Shown here piece after piece: positions 24,118-36,220 of a DNA stretch of 64,000 nt. Made by a program: the position numbers and the translations under genes. A model generated the notes under the pieces. The model searched no databases. It was not told the DNA's origin and was given only the letters and a program-made list of their open reading frames with translations. Source of the DNA: Dioszegia crocea (taxonomy: Eukaryota > Basidiomycota > Tremellomycetes > Tremellales > Bulleribasidiaceae); NCBI GenBank assembly GCA_001600615.1, contig BCKK01000002.1, positions 3,130,809 through 3,194,808 on the forward strand, in the 5' to 3' direction. The stretch's first letter is position 1, and each line of letters begins with the position of its first letter.

Positions 24118-26705
24118 ATGCCCAAAGCTACAGCAGAGACATCACAATCCGATCCCCGTATAGCCCGTGCTATCCTATCAGCGCCATACCCCCTCGCTTC
24201 TATCCGAGCTCGGCCATACATCATCTTCCGACCGATTCAGCGCCCCCCTCCCTCTCTAGGCCAAGTACCCATTCATCAACCCACTCAGCAGGCCATATCT
24301 TTCGGTCCGAATGCTCCATACTTCTACGGCCATCCCTTAGGCCTAGGTCTACATCCACCTGCTCCTCAGCTGGGCCAGAATGCCCAGAATCCCCCATGGG
24401 CGGACTTATTAAGGAGAGGGGGGTGGCCCATGCCTATTGCTATACCAGCGATACAGCATCATCCGGTTCTCGAAACGGAGGAACAGCGGGTGGCGGCTCA
24501 GCAGCTATCGCAGGCTTTAAGGACGCCACCCACTATCGAGGCGTCTGCATTAGGAGGGGAAAATGTCTCGTCAGGTCCACTGTATGTCGCTCATGAAGTT
24601 GGCAAGATGGGTTCACTCCGAGCAGGCTCGTCTGCACCGAGAGTGAGTCTTGAGCTTCGAGCCTGAAGAGGGACACTGACATCTAGGGCCCTCCGCAAAG
24701 CCTCAACCTCCTTACTTCGACATTCGAAACCACGCTCCCTCGGTCCTTGCTTGAGTTCAGACAGATGCACGATGCGCTCATCACCCCTCCTGTCCTGACC
24801 TCATCTACCACATTCTACACCGGGGTCACTGCCGGCGGTGGCGAGACTGCTCGACCGAGCCCTACGACTCCCATCGCGCCTGTCCGATTCACACCTTGGC
24901 CAACGACGGCTTTGAAGGGGCGGAAGTATGGGCAAAGGGAAAGGGAGAGCTCGGGGGAGGATACCGACGGCGGCTGGAGCAGCGATGCGACTATCACTAA
25001 GCAGAAGTACCGATCGCCAATGGTGAGTTCTTGTGATCAAGATCTTGTGCCTCATGCTGATGTGCAGTCAACTCGCCTTGAGACACCCTCTACTCCACGA
25101 CCGATCACTTCTCGCTCTGTCCGATCACGACCCATCAGAAACATGAACAAGGGCAAAGACAGCTCGCCCGCTCCTCTCTTCCTTGGACAAACCAATCTCT
25201 CCCCATTCACATATGATCTCTCCCGAAGACGGCATCACTCGGGCTCGGGCTCAACAATGTCTATGATTGGATTCGAAAGCGATGCAACCAACACAACGGT
25301 CATCAGGGTCCCGAGGAGCTTCATGAAGCAGCGAGAGGGGCAATATGGGTCGAATGACAGGGGTCTTTTCTGGAAGCCTGGAGGAGATGGAGATGGGTTA
25401 AGAGGGAATGGGAAAGGAAAGCACAGGATGGGTCGATCCGAGGAAGATCGGATGGAGAATGCGAGGACAAGACCGATTACTCCCAACCCGTCCAGTCCAG
25501 GCCAGCCCAGGCCTTTCAGGCCTTACTCAAACATCGTCCATCCAACAGCTACCCCTGTCGGCCCTACCACTCCTCGTGCGCTTGGGACACATGGTCCGCC
25601 CTACTCTGCACGCCCATACTCCCCCCAGCCAATCTCGATCGACCCCCAGTCTGCGCAGTATACCAATCCTACTTCAGGCTGGCCGAATTCCCTCTTACCC
25701 GCTTACTCGGCCGACAACTACTCGATGGCTATGGAAGATCTGCAGACCGAGCCGGCTCATATGGTTGCCCATCGAGAGCACGCACCCTTCACCAAGGCTT
25801 GTCACAACTTCCTCTTCGTCCGACACCGTCAGGCTGCTCGGCGCAGGCGGTTGTTGCTTGACTACCACAGACGGGTTAAGGCGGAGGAAGAGGAAGAGGA
25901 GGGCCGGATGCAGGTTGACACACCGGCCGTCACAACCTTTGCAGCCAGTCAACAAGCTGCGTCAGCAACCATGGCTTCGACGAGCTATGCCACCCCTCCC
26001 TATTACCAGCAACCAACAGCGTCGACCATCCCTTCCCTGGTTCCAACGCAGCATTACCACTCTCCTCTCCCTCAGGGTCGTACCATAGACCGACACGAGG
26101 TAGCCATTCGGAACGTGGCGAACATAGCTCGGGTGGCGGTGGACGACGGAAAACCTGCTCGGAAGCGTCGAAGGGATCTATCACCAGAGTCAGCTTATCA
26201 ACCTGGTGCTGTCATGCCGCACATATTTGCTCCTGGGTTTCAGGACCTGCATCCAACTCGCCAATCCCCAACACCACCCATCTCATATCGGCTTGGTCAC
26301 GGACTACCTATTCCCCCATCCTTACCTCATCCTTCGCTTAATCTCTCGCCCCGTCTGGCTAATGACGAAACCGCTCGAGCCAAAATCCCATCTACCCTCC
26401 TGCCCCCCATCCATCTCCGCGCCCCACCCACCATGTCCGCCACAAACATTCGAGACCACCATCATGATTATTACCCACGTATCACGCTGCCACAGATGCC
26501 TGGAGAGGCGAGCGGCAGACCAGGGATTCCTAGGGGCAGCGTGGCTTCTCCTAGGCACTTCGATTTTGAGAGAGGAAGGGCAGAAGAGACGGATCGGAGG
26601 TTGATGGAGGAGATGAAGACAGCGAGGCGCGATGTGTGGCTGGAGGAAATCGGAGCAAGCAGGGGGAGGAACAGAGATATGAAGAGCGGTCTTACTAGAC
26701 GATAG
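24118..26705 (+). CDS. Uncharacterised disordered Pro/Ser-rich protein
   Basis: I do not recognise a family. Exons: 24118-24642, 24687-25022, 25068-26705; 832 aa. Most of it is low-complexity Pro/Ser/Thr/Arg sequence. Two parts look more ordered: a helical basic stretch with an acidic end (NFLFVRHRQAARRRRLLLDY followed by a Glu run) and a short segment VAIRNVANIARVAVDDG followed by a likely nuclear signal (KPARKRRRD). The last 60 residues are charged and helical. Composition suggests a nuclear regulatory or scaffold protein, but that is inference. The second intron (25023-25067) is 45 nt, a multiple of three without a stop, so retention would give a protein 15 residues longer. It converges on the MFS gene. 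Confidence 0.75.
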
Positions 26706-26838
26706 CCGGGGCCTCATATGGTATGACTGTGCCTGTATGATGTAGCACGTATCAGGATGTATATCATGGGTTCCAATACTGTACACTGTCTACGTACAGG
26801 CTCATCTACATGGGCATTTTCACAGGGGTCTTTTGCTC

Positions 26839-28511
26839 CTACTCCGCCCCATCCTTCTCAACTCCCCCGCGCTTTGCTGGCTTGTAAAGCACGAGGAACC
26901 CCACGAGCCACAACACGCCCCAGCCCGCCAGAACGATGAAGGAGAGACGCACATTTAACCAATTCGCGAAATTCCCTTCTTCTACAGTGTACAATCCCGC
27001 CTGTATACTGAGCGCAGCCGCCTGCCCCACTGTCATTGACACCTGAAGGACTGCACCGGCTACACCGGCCATCTCTGGAGGGACGGCAGTCATCACTCCG
27101 ACATTGGTAGCGATGAGCACAGCCAAAATTCCAGCTGCGCCGATGATATTGCCAGCAAAGACAAACCAATAGTCGTTGCCTCGGCCATTGTTCGATACGG
27201 CATAAAGGACGCTTCCGACAATCGAGCCAAGCATACCGATGGCAATTGGCCAGCGGGGCCTGTCCACGTAGCGGGGATAGATTGTCAGGAATAGGCTTAC
27301 CGCCACTGCGGAGACACCGATTGGGGACATGCGGCCGGCTGCCAGGATTGCAGAATCGCCATAGACGCCGATGTAGGTTTCCATGAATGATAATTGGGTC
27401 AGACCGGCCCAGGAGTAGATGTAGAGGGCAAAAACGATAAGAGTGGTGAAATTTGGGATGCGCCACACGGACGGCGGGAGAAGAGCCAAGTCGAATGGCA
27501 GCCTTCGTTCCCAGAGGAAGAATAGGGGAAAAGTGATAGAGGAAAGCAGGAAGGGGACGAGGAATTGGGGCGTGCGCCAACCGTCTGTGGCTCCCAGTGT
27601 GAGGCCGAGGAGGAGGAGGATGACCGCCACTAAGATCAAGAAAGAGCCGACTAGGTCCAGGCGCTTCCACTTGTGGGTCATTGGCAGATTCTGTGACGGG
27701 GGAGAAGTGGGGATCCAGTAGAATGAGCCAAGAGCAAAGGGTAACTTGAAGGTTCAGCAAGATTTCTTGCATTTGAGTCTCAACCTAGCACCTCGACACT
27801 CACGATGAGAATTCCCGTTATGCGAAAGAACCATCTCCAGCCCGCCATCTGCCCAGATGTAGGAATCATCTCGATGGCACCAGCTCCGACGTTACCCAGT
27901 ACGTTCGCCAGACCGCCCGACATCCCATACAACGCCAGAGCTTTGCCCAGCTCTTTCGGCTCGAACACAATGACGATGAGTCGGTATGCAGATGGGACTA
28001 CTGCGGCCGCAGCGATACCGGAGATGGCTCTGATGATAAGGAACGAAAATCGGTCAACGATGAAAGAGAGGACTAGATTGCTCACGCCGAGCGCAACAAA
28101 GCCATAGACGAAGACGGATTTCGCAGAGTAGGTGTCGGCCACTCTTCCGAAGAAGAGCAAAAATGCTGCAAATGACGCTGCGAAGGAGGTGATGACCCAG
28201 GAATGTTGTTGGACGACGATGGAGAGATCACGGCAGATCGGTCCGCTAAAGATCCACATTCCAGCTACGCCCCAGCAATCAAGGAAGAATGCCAAGGAGA
28301 AGACGGCGAGAAGGGCCCACTTCTTGCGCTGGGTCATGGCTGGTTGGAGGGGTTGATCCGCAGTGTATGGCTGACATGGGATATCGGTGAGAGGTGCGAT
28401 GTGTTTGGGATGGGACTCGTCGGCAGTGGTGGGTACGGGAGAGAGGGAACGAGCTTTCATGCGGATAGCTAGCTGTGCCGGCGACGAGCCGTCAAGCGAT
28501 GGGAGAGACAT
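26839..28511 (-). CDS. MFS transporter, DHA2-like drug/proton antiporter
   Basis: Plasma-membrane exporter of the major facilitator superfamily. Exons: 27804-28511, 26839-27744; 537 aa. After a polar N-terminus (about 65 residues) the helices begin at KWALLAVFSLAFFLDCWGVA. MFS landmarks are present: FFGRVADTYSAKSVFVYGFV (the loop 2-3 motif, Gly-x-x-x-Asp) and the GMSGGLANVLGNVGAG stretch typical of antiporters. About 12-14 hydrophobic segments can be counted, consistent with the DHA2 group (ATR1-like). Substrate cannot be read from the sequence. An upstream in-frame ATG at 28691 would add 60 residues without membrane features; I prefer 28511. A decayed copy of its C-terminus lies just upstream. 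Confidence 0.88.
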
Positions 28512-28996
28512 AATCGGCTTTCCGAGGTTCGAGAAAAGCTGAGGCTGTTGACGATGGATGCCTCGTATCGATGAGGAAGTAATGAGGAGGCCGAAGATAT
28601 GAGAGACTGGACTGACCTCTGATATTGTTGCCGATCCTGCTGCACGGTTGTAAATAACAAAGGAGACAGTCGAGACGTCCCTTGTTGCCAATCACAGCCG
28701 CTAATTCCTTTGTTAGCATGTCAGCATGTAAGTTCTTTACTCCAAACGGTATCCGGATCTGAGCTGTTCACCGATAAGCAATACTTTTGGGCGGAGGTGA
28801 GAAAACCAATGACACCTAATCCGCCTCTCCTTCGCAATCCCCTTCGCTTTGCCCCGTTCCGGACCTATACAGAACCAAGAAGTCCACAAGCCAGACCACA
28901 GCCCAGCCAGCTAAAAACATCAACTGAAATGTGAATCTGGCACGACTTAGCGCAACTTCATATGAAGATCCCCCGTGATAACTTACGCATAGACTT
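28512..28996. other. Intergenic region with decayed MFS tail
   Basis: 485 bases between the MFS start and the RBM42-like stop. It holds the MFS promoter and the RBM42-like 3' UTR. The only recognisable content is the MFS C-terminal remnant at about 28816-28947. Confidence 0.5.
28816..28947 (-). pseudogene. Remnant of an MFS transporter C-terminus
   Basis: A minus-strand frame ending at 28816 reads FLAGWAVVWLVDFLVLYRSG near its end. It matches the tail of the intact MFS protein ending at 26839 (VLAGWGVLWLVGFLVLYKPA) at nearly every position, and both finish in a short acidic tail (ending EGEAD versus EKDGAE). Only about 40 codons are alike; upstream sequence is unrelated and overlaps the RBM42-like last exon in another frame. 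It is best read as the leftover of a tandem MFS duplicate lost by deletion. Confidence 0.7.
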
Positions 28997-29933
28997 CTAG
29001 TACGGTGTAGGCCTTCCATCCAGCGGCTTGCCCTTGTTCTTCTTGAGCTTGTCGAGCTCCTTTGCCCGCCTGGCCGAAACGTTCGTTGTAGCGATTCCAC
29101 CATATTTGTCATCTTTGACTTTCATGAGTCGAATCGGACGCTGGCCTACGTATTTTCCTGCAAACATCAGTTGCCGGTCTGCGAAGAGATAGAGTCTAAG
29201 GAAAACTTACCGTCCATCTCTTTCCATGCTCTAAGGAAATCCTCTGGGTCTTTGAACGCAATGAAAGCGTACTTAGCCTAGATCATAAGCTATAGATCTC
29301 ACGCTCTGTATGGCACCGATTGAGGCGACACTTGCCTTCAGACTCAAACGATCCCTGATCACCTTACTCTTGCAGTATGTCGGGTAGGCATTGAAGGCGT
29401 TATCCAATGTACGTTCATTCACGTCGTTGGACACATCTCCGACAAAGAGCCTATACCATTCTGCACACATCAGCTCATGACCCCTTGCACAGTTCGCCCT
29501 ATCCTGATGAATACACCTACTCGGATCCCAATCGACCAGACTAGCATCCTCCCACACCTTCCCATTCCCTTTCCGAATCACCGTCTCCCTCTTCCCACTC
29601 GCCGCCTTCTTCGGCTTGGGCGCAATAGGGATACCATCCGCACCAAGCGTTACGGGAGCGAGAGCCGCAGCGGGATCGTACATTGCCGCACTCGTGCCGT
29701 ACCCTGCGTCCGCCGCTCCATATCCGGAGCCAGAGGCGGTTGGAGCGGGGGTGCGGTGGAATTTACCGGTGATGGTGTCGAAGCCTGTGACGGCGAGGAC
29801 TTGCTCCGTCGTGTAGCCTTGCTGAGCGTAGTATGAGGCCCACTAGATATGGCGTCAGCAATGCCTAAAGGCGCGAGTGTAGAATCTGACTTACTGCTTC
29901 TGCGTGCTCTTGAGCTGAATATTCGGCAGACAT
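28997..29933 (-). CDS. RNA-binding protein, RBM42-like (one RRM)
   Basis: Probable splicing-associated or mRNP protein. Exons: 29895-29933, 29521-29842, 29336-29460, 29211-29277, 28997-29157; 237 aa. The C-terminal RRM has RNP2 (RLFVGDVSND) and RNP1 (KYAFIAFKDPED), and is bracketed by WEDASLVDWDP and GKYVGQRPIRLMK, the arrangement of human RBM42. The N-terminus includes a motif WASYYAQQGYTTEQVLAVTG. The intron between exons 3 and 4 (29278-29335) starts GCAAGT instead of GT, a GC-AG intron. The final residues are Lys-rich and end RPTPY. Confidence 0.88.
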
Positions 29934-30333
29934 GGTTGGGACTTTTCCAGCTGTATGTGCGTCTGATGTTACCGATTAATTTCGGCAGATTTCTGTATCT
30001 ATATGCGCCGCGACGTTCTGAGCAGCTCTAAGCTGAACTTTGCGATGTCTCAGTGATGTCAATGTATGGCTTGCTTATGGGACAATTCAAGGCTCAATTC
30101 ACCAGTGGCCAGTGGCGATGGAGGGGTGAAAGACGCTGACGTAAGGCACCATGTTGACAGAGAGGCAAAATCGCCCGGTGCTATTCGCAACTGTCCATCA
30201 ACGTCTCCTCATAGGAAGTCTCTCAATCCCGGTATCAGACACTGCCGAGGACACGGTAGCGCCATGATCGAGCAATCATCCAGCTGAGCGCCGAAAAAAA
30301 TCCAGTCGAGACCAACAGAGATTGTCGACCATC
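29934..30333. promoter_or_regulatory. Divergent intergenic region, RBM42-like / membrane protein
   Basis: 400 bases between divergent start codons, so it carries both promoters. No element stands out apart from a short A run near 30294. Confidence 0.45.
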
Positions 30334-32595
30334 ATGTCGTCCTCGGCTGTCTTTGAGAACGACCCGTATCTCCAGTATCAGCCTGGTTTCGCCTACACTT
30401 TACCTATCCAACTATTCATCAATGGGATCACAATCACTTTGCTCTGTGTACTCTTCATACATCTTCTCTGTATGTCCTTGGCAAACAACCCCAATGGTCC
30501 GCCCAACTAACCTGCAGTCACGGCGCAATACCACTATCCACTCGCGCCGCTCAACTACGTCCTCCAATTCTCCTCGGTCTTTGTCTGCCTGACCAGCGTC
30601 ATCATCAAGGTCGTCGTGGTCCTCACGAACTCCTCCGACAGTGGAGACCACTGGCCGTACTCCTTGACCTACGTCGCAGTGCCTATCCCCCCAGATTGGT
30701 GGAACACCGCTCAGGATGCGTTTTGGTTTCTCCTCCAGGCCTTATGTGCTGGTCTATCAAACGTGAGTGGCGATGCTATACCAACACTAACGAATATCAG
30801 ATCACCCACATCCACTTCCTTACCCTCCTTTACCCCTCACGAACCGAAGCTCGCTTAATCATATTCGTCCTCGGTCCCCTCGCCATTGCGTCTTCAGGCC
30901 TGACCTTTGTCGCTTTATCAAACAACCAGACCGCTCTCGATATCGGTGACGCGATCCGAAACACCCTCAACTCGACCCTCCTCCTCATTTTCAGTATCGC
31001 GCTCCTCATGTGGGGCCTAGTTGTCAATCGGCGCCGGGCATGGCGGAGCGATGGCGGAACTGCCATTTTCGGTATCGGCAGTCTGACCCTCGCGGTCATC
31101 TCCACCTCCTTCAACTTTGTCGCCATCGCCGAAGATGGGATAGAGTGGTTGCAGCACCTGTTGTTCGCAGCGGTGCTGTGGCAGATTTGGCTCGGCTGGT
31201 GGTGGTGGGTTGGAAGCGGGATGGGTATTGGCGAAGTTGAAGTGGGTCTTTCTGCTGTTCTTAAGACCCGTCGCTGACTATCAGGATATCATGGAGAAGG
31301 CGGAGAGCAAGAAGCGGAAAGCTGCAAAACGTGCAGCTCGACAGCGTGCTGCAAACGGTACCACCGGAAGGCGGACTAGGTCCAGCCCATCGTCGAATGG
31401 TGCCCGTGGCGAAACATCCTCGGCCGCCATCAATGCCGTCTCGGGACTCACTTCATCCGTCACTGGTATTCTCCGCAATCGGTCTTTCCGCTCAAACTCT
31501 GGTCTTCGACGTCGTCATGACCAGAGTGTGAATGGCGGTGGCGGATCGCTCGTGGGTGACGTCGAGGAAGGCATCGAAATGCACAGTATCGATAATGAGT
31601 CTGGGCAGGGTGCGACCTCTCGTCCTGCTACCGCACCCTTCCAACAGCGGGTGGGATTCACACCCGACACAGACGCATCTCGATTGCAACCCTCGACCAA
31701 TTCCGAGACTTCGTCTACATCCCGCACTCCATCGCTACATCCCCCTCGCACTGTCCGGCAATTCTTCTCCTTCCCTACCACATGGCTTCTTGTGTATTTG
31801 CGCCAACTTCAGCATGCGCACGAAGACGCCACGAAGAAGCAAGTCATGCAACGAGCGGAAATCAGACAGCGAGTATTCGCCAGTGGGGGTGATGATGCCG
31901 CCCCTGGCTCCAAGAAGGAGCGGCACAAAAAGAAGGGGAATCAGAGTCGGAGGTTGTCAGATGTTGGCGAGGGTGATGAGGCGGAAGTGCGGCCTGCGGT
32001 CGTTGAGGGTGATAGGGCGTTGGAAAGGGAGGAGATGGGACTGCCGATTCCAGTGGAAGAAGGGATTGGATGGGGATTGGGGAGTTTCGGAATTAAGGAG
32101 CACAAAGCGAGTGCGAGGAGGTTACGAGAGGCAGGCGAGATACTGCGAGAGGGTCGACTGTTGAGTGATGGTGATAGGAGGGTGATGGAGGAGAATGAAG
32201 CGGGTGCGGAAGGTGAGGCGGGACCGAGTAGACCGCAAAGGCGGGTATCGGCACCTGGGAATGAATCCGAAAGGGAAGAAGAGACACTTGGGGAAGCGGC
32301 AGATGTGCCAGTTGCCGACAGTGCGGACATGCCACCGAGCGCAGGAGAGGGAACACCAGCCGAGGAGACAAGAAGGGGAAGCGCAGCGACTGGTCGTTCG
32401 GCCACTGCAACCGCTCGGAGCGGGAATACAGCCGGAGCGAGGAGAGAAGAAGAATGGACGGACGTCGATAGCGATACCTCATCCTCTGGCGATATGACGG
32501 ATGAGGATGGACAGGATGGTCGGCGGACAGGCAGGGGGTGGAGCTGGTGGGGTCCTTTGAAGAATTGGAGGCGGACCGATCGGTCTGATTTCTGA
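30334..32595 (+). CDS. Polytopic membrane protein with long disordered tail
   Basis: No named family recognised. Exons: 30334-30469, 30518-30762, 30801-31241, 31285-32595; 710 aa. The first about 270 residues contain roughly seven hydrophobic segments (for example TLPIQLFINGITITLLCVLF, LIIFVLGPLAIASSGLTFVA, STLLLIFSIALLMWGLVV, LFAAVLWQIWLGWWWW), so the N-terminal part resembles a seven-helix membrane protein. A very basic stretch follows (KKRKAAKRAARQRA), then about 400 residues of Ser/Glu/Arg-rich low-complexity sequence facing, by the positive-inside rule, the cytosol. The layout suggests a fungal receptor-like or scaffold membrane protein; function is unknown. The start at 30334 is the first ATG after a stop. 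Confidence 0.82.
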
Positions 32596-32777
32596 TCTCT
32601 TCCAGCGGGAGAAGTGGGGACTTGTATAACCAGAACTGCCTGCATGTTGTATACGAGTAGATACATCTTGTACAAGCCATATCGATTTGGATCATACTTC
32701 GGCCTAGCTGCCATCCATACAATTACAGATATCATACACAGAATCGACAATCGCCGAATCTGCTCTTCCGACACACA

Positions 32778-35559
32778 CTACCTTGTCCAAGGCCAGATCT
32801 TCCTGGGTTTACAAGCCCGCTTCAGCCAATCCCTAGCTTCCGCATCCTGATCACCCTCCAGAAGAGGCATGAGCGCGTTCTGAACGTCGGTGTTGTGCGC
32901 GTTGAGCCACTTGATCTGGTCCTTGCTCATGACTGACCAGTCAACCAAGGATGTCTGGATAGGCACCTGACAAGTCAGCTCCGAAATCTAGGGCGCATCA
33001 TGAGAGAACTTCACCCACCTGTGTCATTCGTTCCCATTCATACCACTTCTTGTCCGACATCTTTGACTTCATCTCTCCACCACTCGTCTACAGCCATGAG
33101 CTTTGCACGGCCGGCCCAATAATCTTGTTTCTGACATACCTCCTTCTCTTTACATAGATATAGGTTCTCAATTCGGATACCATACTCCCCTTCTTTGTAG
33201 TATCCAGGCTCGACAGTCGTAACATGTCCCGGCTGGAACGAGAAGCCATGAGGATAAGAGACGGGAACTGCAATGTGTCGTCAGCTGAAGACCAGGCGAT
33301 GCAGGGGGTGCGCGGTCTCAACTTACACTCGTGCACACCGAGATATGATCCTACACCATGTCCGAGTCCATGCCCAAACTCTAGGCCATCTCTGCAGTAT
33401 TTCAGCTTTGTTTCTCACACGCGATTTCGTGGCCAAAAATGGCTTACTCAAATAGTGGCGCTCTAGCTAGCATGTTGAACCAATTCGAGTCCATATCCTC
33501 GGGGAACGAGAACTGCGCTACGGCCATATGACCCTGGAGGACCCGAGTGTAGGCCCGCTTAATCTCGTCTGAGGGTTTGTTGCCATAATAGATTGTCCGT
33601 GTGGTATCTATCGTACCGTCTGGCTTAGTCAGCTGGCATTCCTATTCACAGTACGCAAAAACTCACCAAGGTATTGTGCACCGGAATCACTATAACTTCG
33701 TCAGACATCGTCTCAGTACAGGAGCGGTGAAACGCAACTCACACAACATATGGAGCATCAACACCAACGGGCATATCTTGGCCTCGCTTTGCGTGATAGT
33801 GGGCCAGGGCTGAGAATTAGCTCGGATCGAGTTCATGGTAGGTCGAGATGCGCCCTACCGCCATTCGGCCCAGACGCTGAAATGTCTTCATAAGCCAATC
33901 CACTGAGATATCAGCTTTGTTTACTTCTAATAAGAGCCAGACTCACGCAAAGTGCTCTTCTTGTCGACGATACCGCGTCAATGTCTGGACAGCTGCCCAT
34001 TCGCCCACTTCCCGTTTCTCCTTCAGGAGTAGGCCCTCCAGCCATGAGATCCAGCGGACCTAGTGGATCAGCATCGTATATTCTAGCAACCCACTTAGCG
34101 GCTGTACTCACCATTGCTCGTCCATCTCGAAGGTACGCCTGCCTGAAGCCTTCTTGTTCGGTGCTATTCTTGATGGCCATAGCAATTGTGACGGGACAGG
34201 GTATAAGTTCAGCCTGCGAGTGTTAGTCTTGCGCATGTATATTCCGATAGCAATAATCCAACTCACGCTTTCGCAGACTTTCTTCAACGCCCAACTGGCA
34301 CTACTCGATGTCCACACTTTCAAGCCCATCTTCTTGTCATCTGACTTCACCTTGGCTTCGAGCTCCTTGATGACCTTCCCAACTTCCTCGACTCCGTATT
34401 TCCGCACCTCCACCCCAGCCTCATCCCAGTCCTTCTTGAGTTGCTCATCTGTGATCTTTGCTTCATCCACCAACACCACGCACTTGTCATTCGTCAACAC
34501 TAGATACGCGAATCCAACGGGACAGAACGGAACATCTCCTTCGCATCTGGCGTTCAAGAGCCAAGCGATAGGTGGTAGACCAGGAAGGATGTAGGCCCAA
34601 CTCCTGCCCGATACCGGCCGTTCCGAGAGTATGGACCGCAATCGGGTCAATTTGGAGAGTGTCGTCTCACCCGAGAAGGAAATGGGGTGGTGTTTAAGCG
34701 GATTAGAGGGTGGCGTAGGAAGAGTACGTATACGGTCGATCAAGTTGTTGGAAGAGGGAACGAGGCGGGTCGAAGTGTCTTCCAGACGTTTAAGAAGACC
34801 ATCCGCAGCAGCTACGCTGTCAGCTTGCATTCCCACTCATGGGGAGGAGATGTCTCACCAGATGATATGAGCTTCGCGTCAATACCAATTCTACTGCCTT
34901 CTTCGGCATCCTAGCGAAGTATGAGGCCTCGTTTCACGCACTACAGAATTCCTAGTGCTCACCTTGACGATCCAGTCAGTCCAACCGCTCTGCACGCTCG
35001 CCTGGCCACTTCCAGCTCCTGTCCCCACTCGAACAACCTCCCACTCGTCTTTGTCGAGCTGCTGTGCGGCCTGCAGCCAGTATCGCGAATCAACAAAGAG
35101 AAGAGCTTTGTGAGACGTGGACCGGGGAACGATCGCCGTTCCGGCTGAGCCATCAAAGCTGGTACTTGTCAGATAGATGGCCCGCGAGAAGCAAGTCAAG
35201 CGTACTTGGATATCCATTCTCTACGCTTATCCTTCACAGCTACTTCCTCCGACTAAACGATCAGCTCAGGCAAGCTATTCAGTGGCGGTAAACACACCTG
35301 GTGCTCGTCCTCACTAGGTACGACACTGAGTCATCAGCTTCTCGAACCCGCCCCAATCCCGATGAAGATGTTCCGCTCACTACCAGTCCACCTTTGCATC
35401 GCCCATCTCCCTTCGCAGATCATTCAGGCGCTTCGCCATCTCCTCCTTGGTAGGCCCAAGTTCAGCGAGGCTCTGCTTCTCACCATAACGGAATTCTGTT
35501 TCGGACTGTTCTTCCAGCGAGATGGCTCCTTCATTGCTTCCTAGTAGGCCGCAGAACAT
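32778..35559 (-). CDS. Xaa-Pro aminopeptidase P (M24B)
   Basis: Removes N-terminal residues that precede proline, in the cytosol. Sixteen exons: 35381-35559, 35298-35325, 35206-35252, 34963-35158, 34859-34910, 34267-34811, 34112-34213, 33947-34059, 33859-33902, 33743-33809, 33667-33689, 33448-33619, 33327-33391, 33140-33267, 33019-33087, 32778-32966; 672 aa. Creatinase-type N-domains (WYVVPSEDEHQ, SNFDGSAGTAIVP, DSRYWLQAAQQL) are followed by the catalytic domain with the metal ligands in DSGAQYLDG, IDTTRTIYYG, GHGLGHGVGSY, VEPGYYKEG and IRIENLY. The C-terminus WLNAHNTDVQ is typical. The start at 35559 follows a probable 5'-UTR intron; an ATG at 35721 goes out of frame if that intron is spliced. 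Confidence 0.93.
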
Positions 35560-36220
35560 GTTGCCTGTATAATGGTGAGATGAGAGCGAGTGACTGCAGA
35601 TCACACTCACAGTTACGCGTCGAGTGAGATCCGACCCAAGGATGGGGAGCCCCGCACTGGCCACGTGGGAAATTCGCCACCCATCCGTGCCTGTGGTGCA
35701 ATCGCTGCCGGAAGAAGTCAAAGCTTAATTTCCGTTACCATGATCTTCTCTGCCCTCCTTTGACCTTCCTTTGCCTGCACTCAGCCATGGTATCATGGGC
35801 CAGAACAGATCAGCTATAGGCCGGGCCAACGTGTACATGCCCATTGTCTCAGCTCCATAATGTATAACGCATCCCACCCGCAGGAGACCGCAGGGGAGGA
35901 AGGATTTCTTTAGAAGTGGAAGATCCCGAGTGGCGAAAATGACTTCACAATGACGTTGATGCGGTAAAATTTGGACCCTGCACCGCATCTAGCGAGAACG
36001 CCACAGCGGCAGCCGCAGCTGCGGCTCTCGGAACCTTTGCGTAGACTCATACGTAGGGGAGTACGTCAGCGCAAGACCGAGGCCGCCGCCGACGACTCTG
36101 GGAAAAAAGATATAAGAGGGGTAGGGGTTTGGCCATTCGCCCAGTCATTCACCCACCTGTCTATTCATCGATCTTCAAGCAGTCACACGTATTAACCAGC
36201 CTTCCTCCAAGCTCCCTAAA
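35560..36220. promoter_or_regulatory. Divergent intergenic region, aminopeptidase P / secreted glycoprotein
   Basis: 661 bases between divergent start codons. Near the peptidase it contains a probable 5'-UTR intron (GTGAGTGTG to TATACAG, about 35565-35611, minus strand). Near the secreted-protein gene there is a TATA element at 36111-36117 and a pyrimidine-rich leader. Confidence 0.5.
36111..36117 (+). promoter_or_regulatory. TATA box of the secreted glycoprotein gene
   Basis: TATAAGA preceded by an A run (GGGAAAAAAGATATAAGAGG), about 104-110 bases upstream of the ATG at 36221, with a C/T-rich leader between. This resembles strong, regulated fungal promoters. Confidence 0.5.

Noticed and set aside
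31941..32774. Minus-strand frame (277 aa) opposite the disordered tail of the membrane protein
   Set aside because: Ser/Pro-rich complement of a Glu/Arg/Gly-rich coding tail; no family features and it overlaps a well-supported exon.
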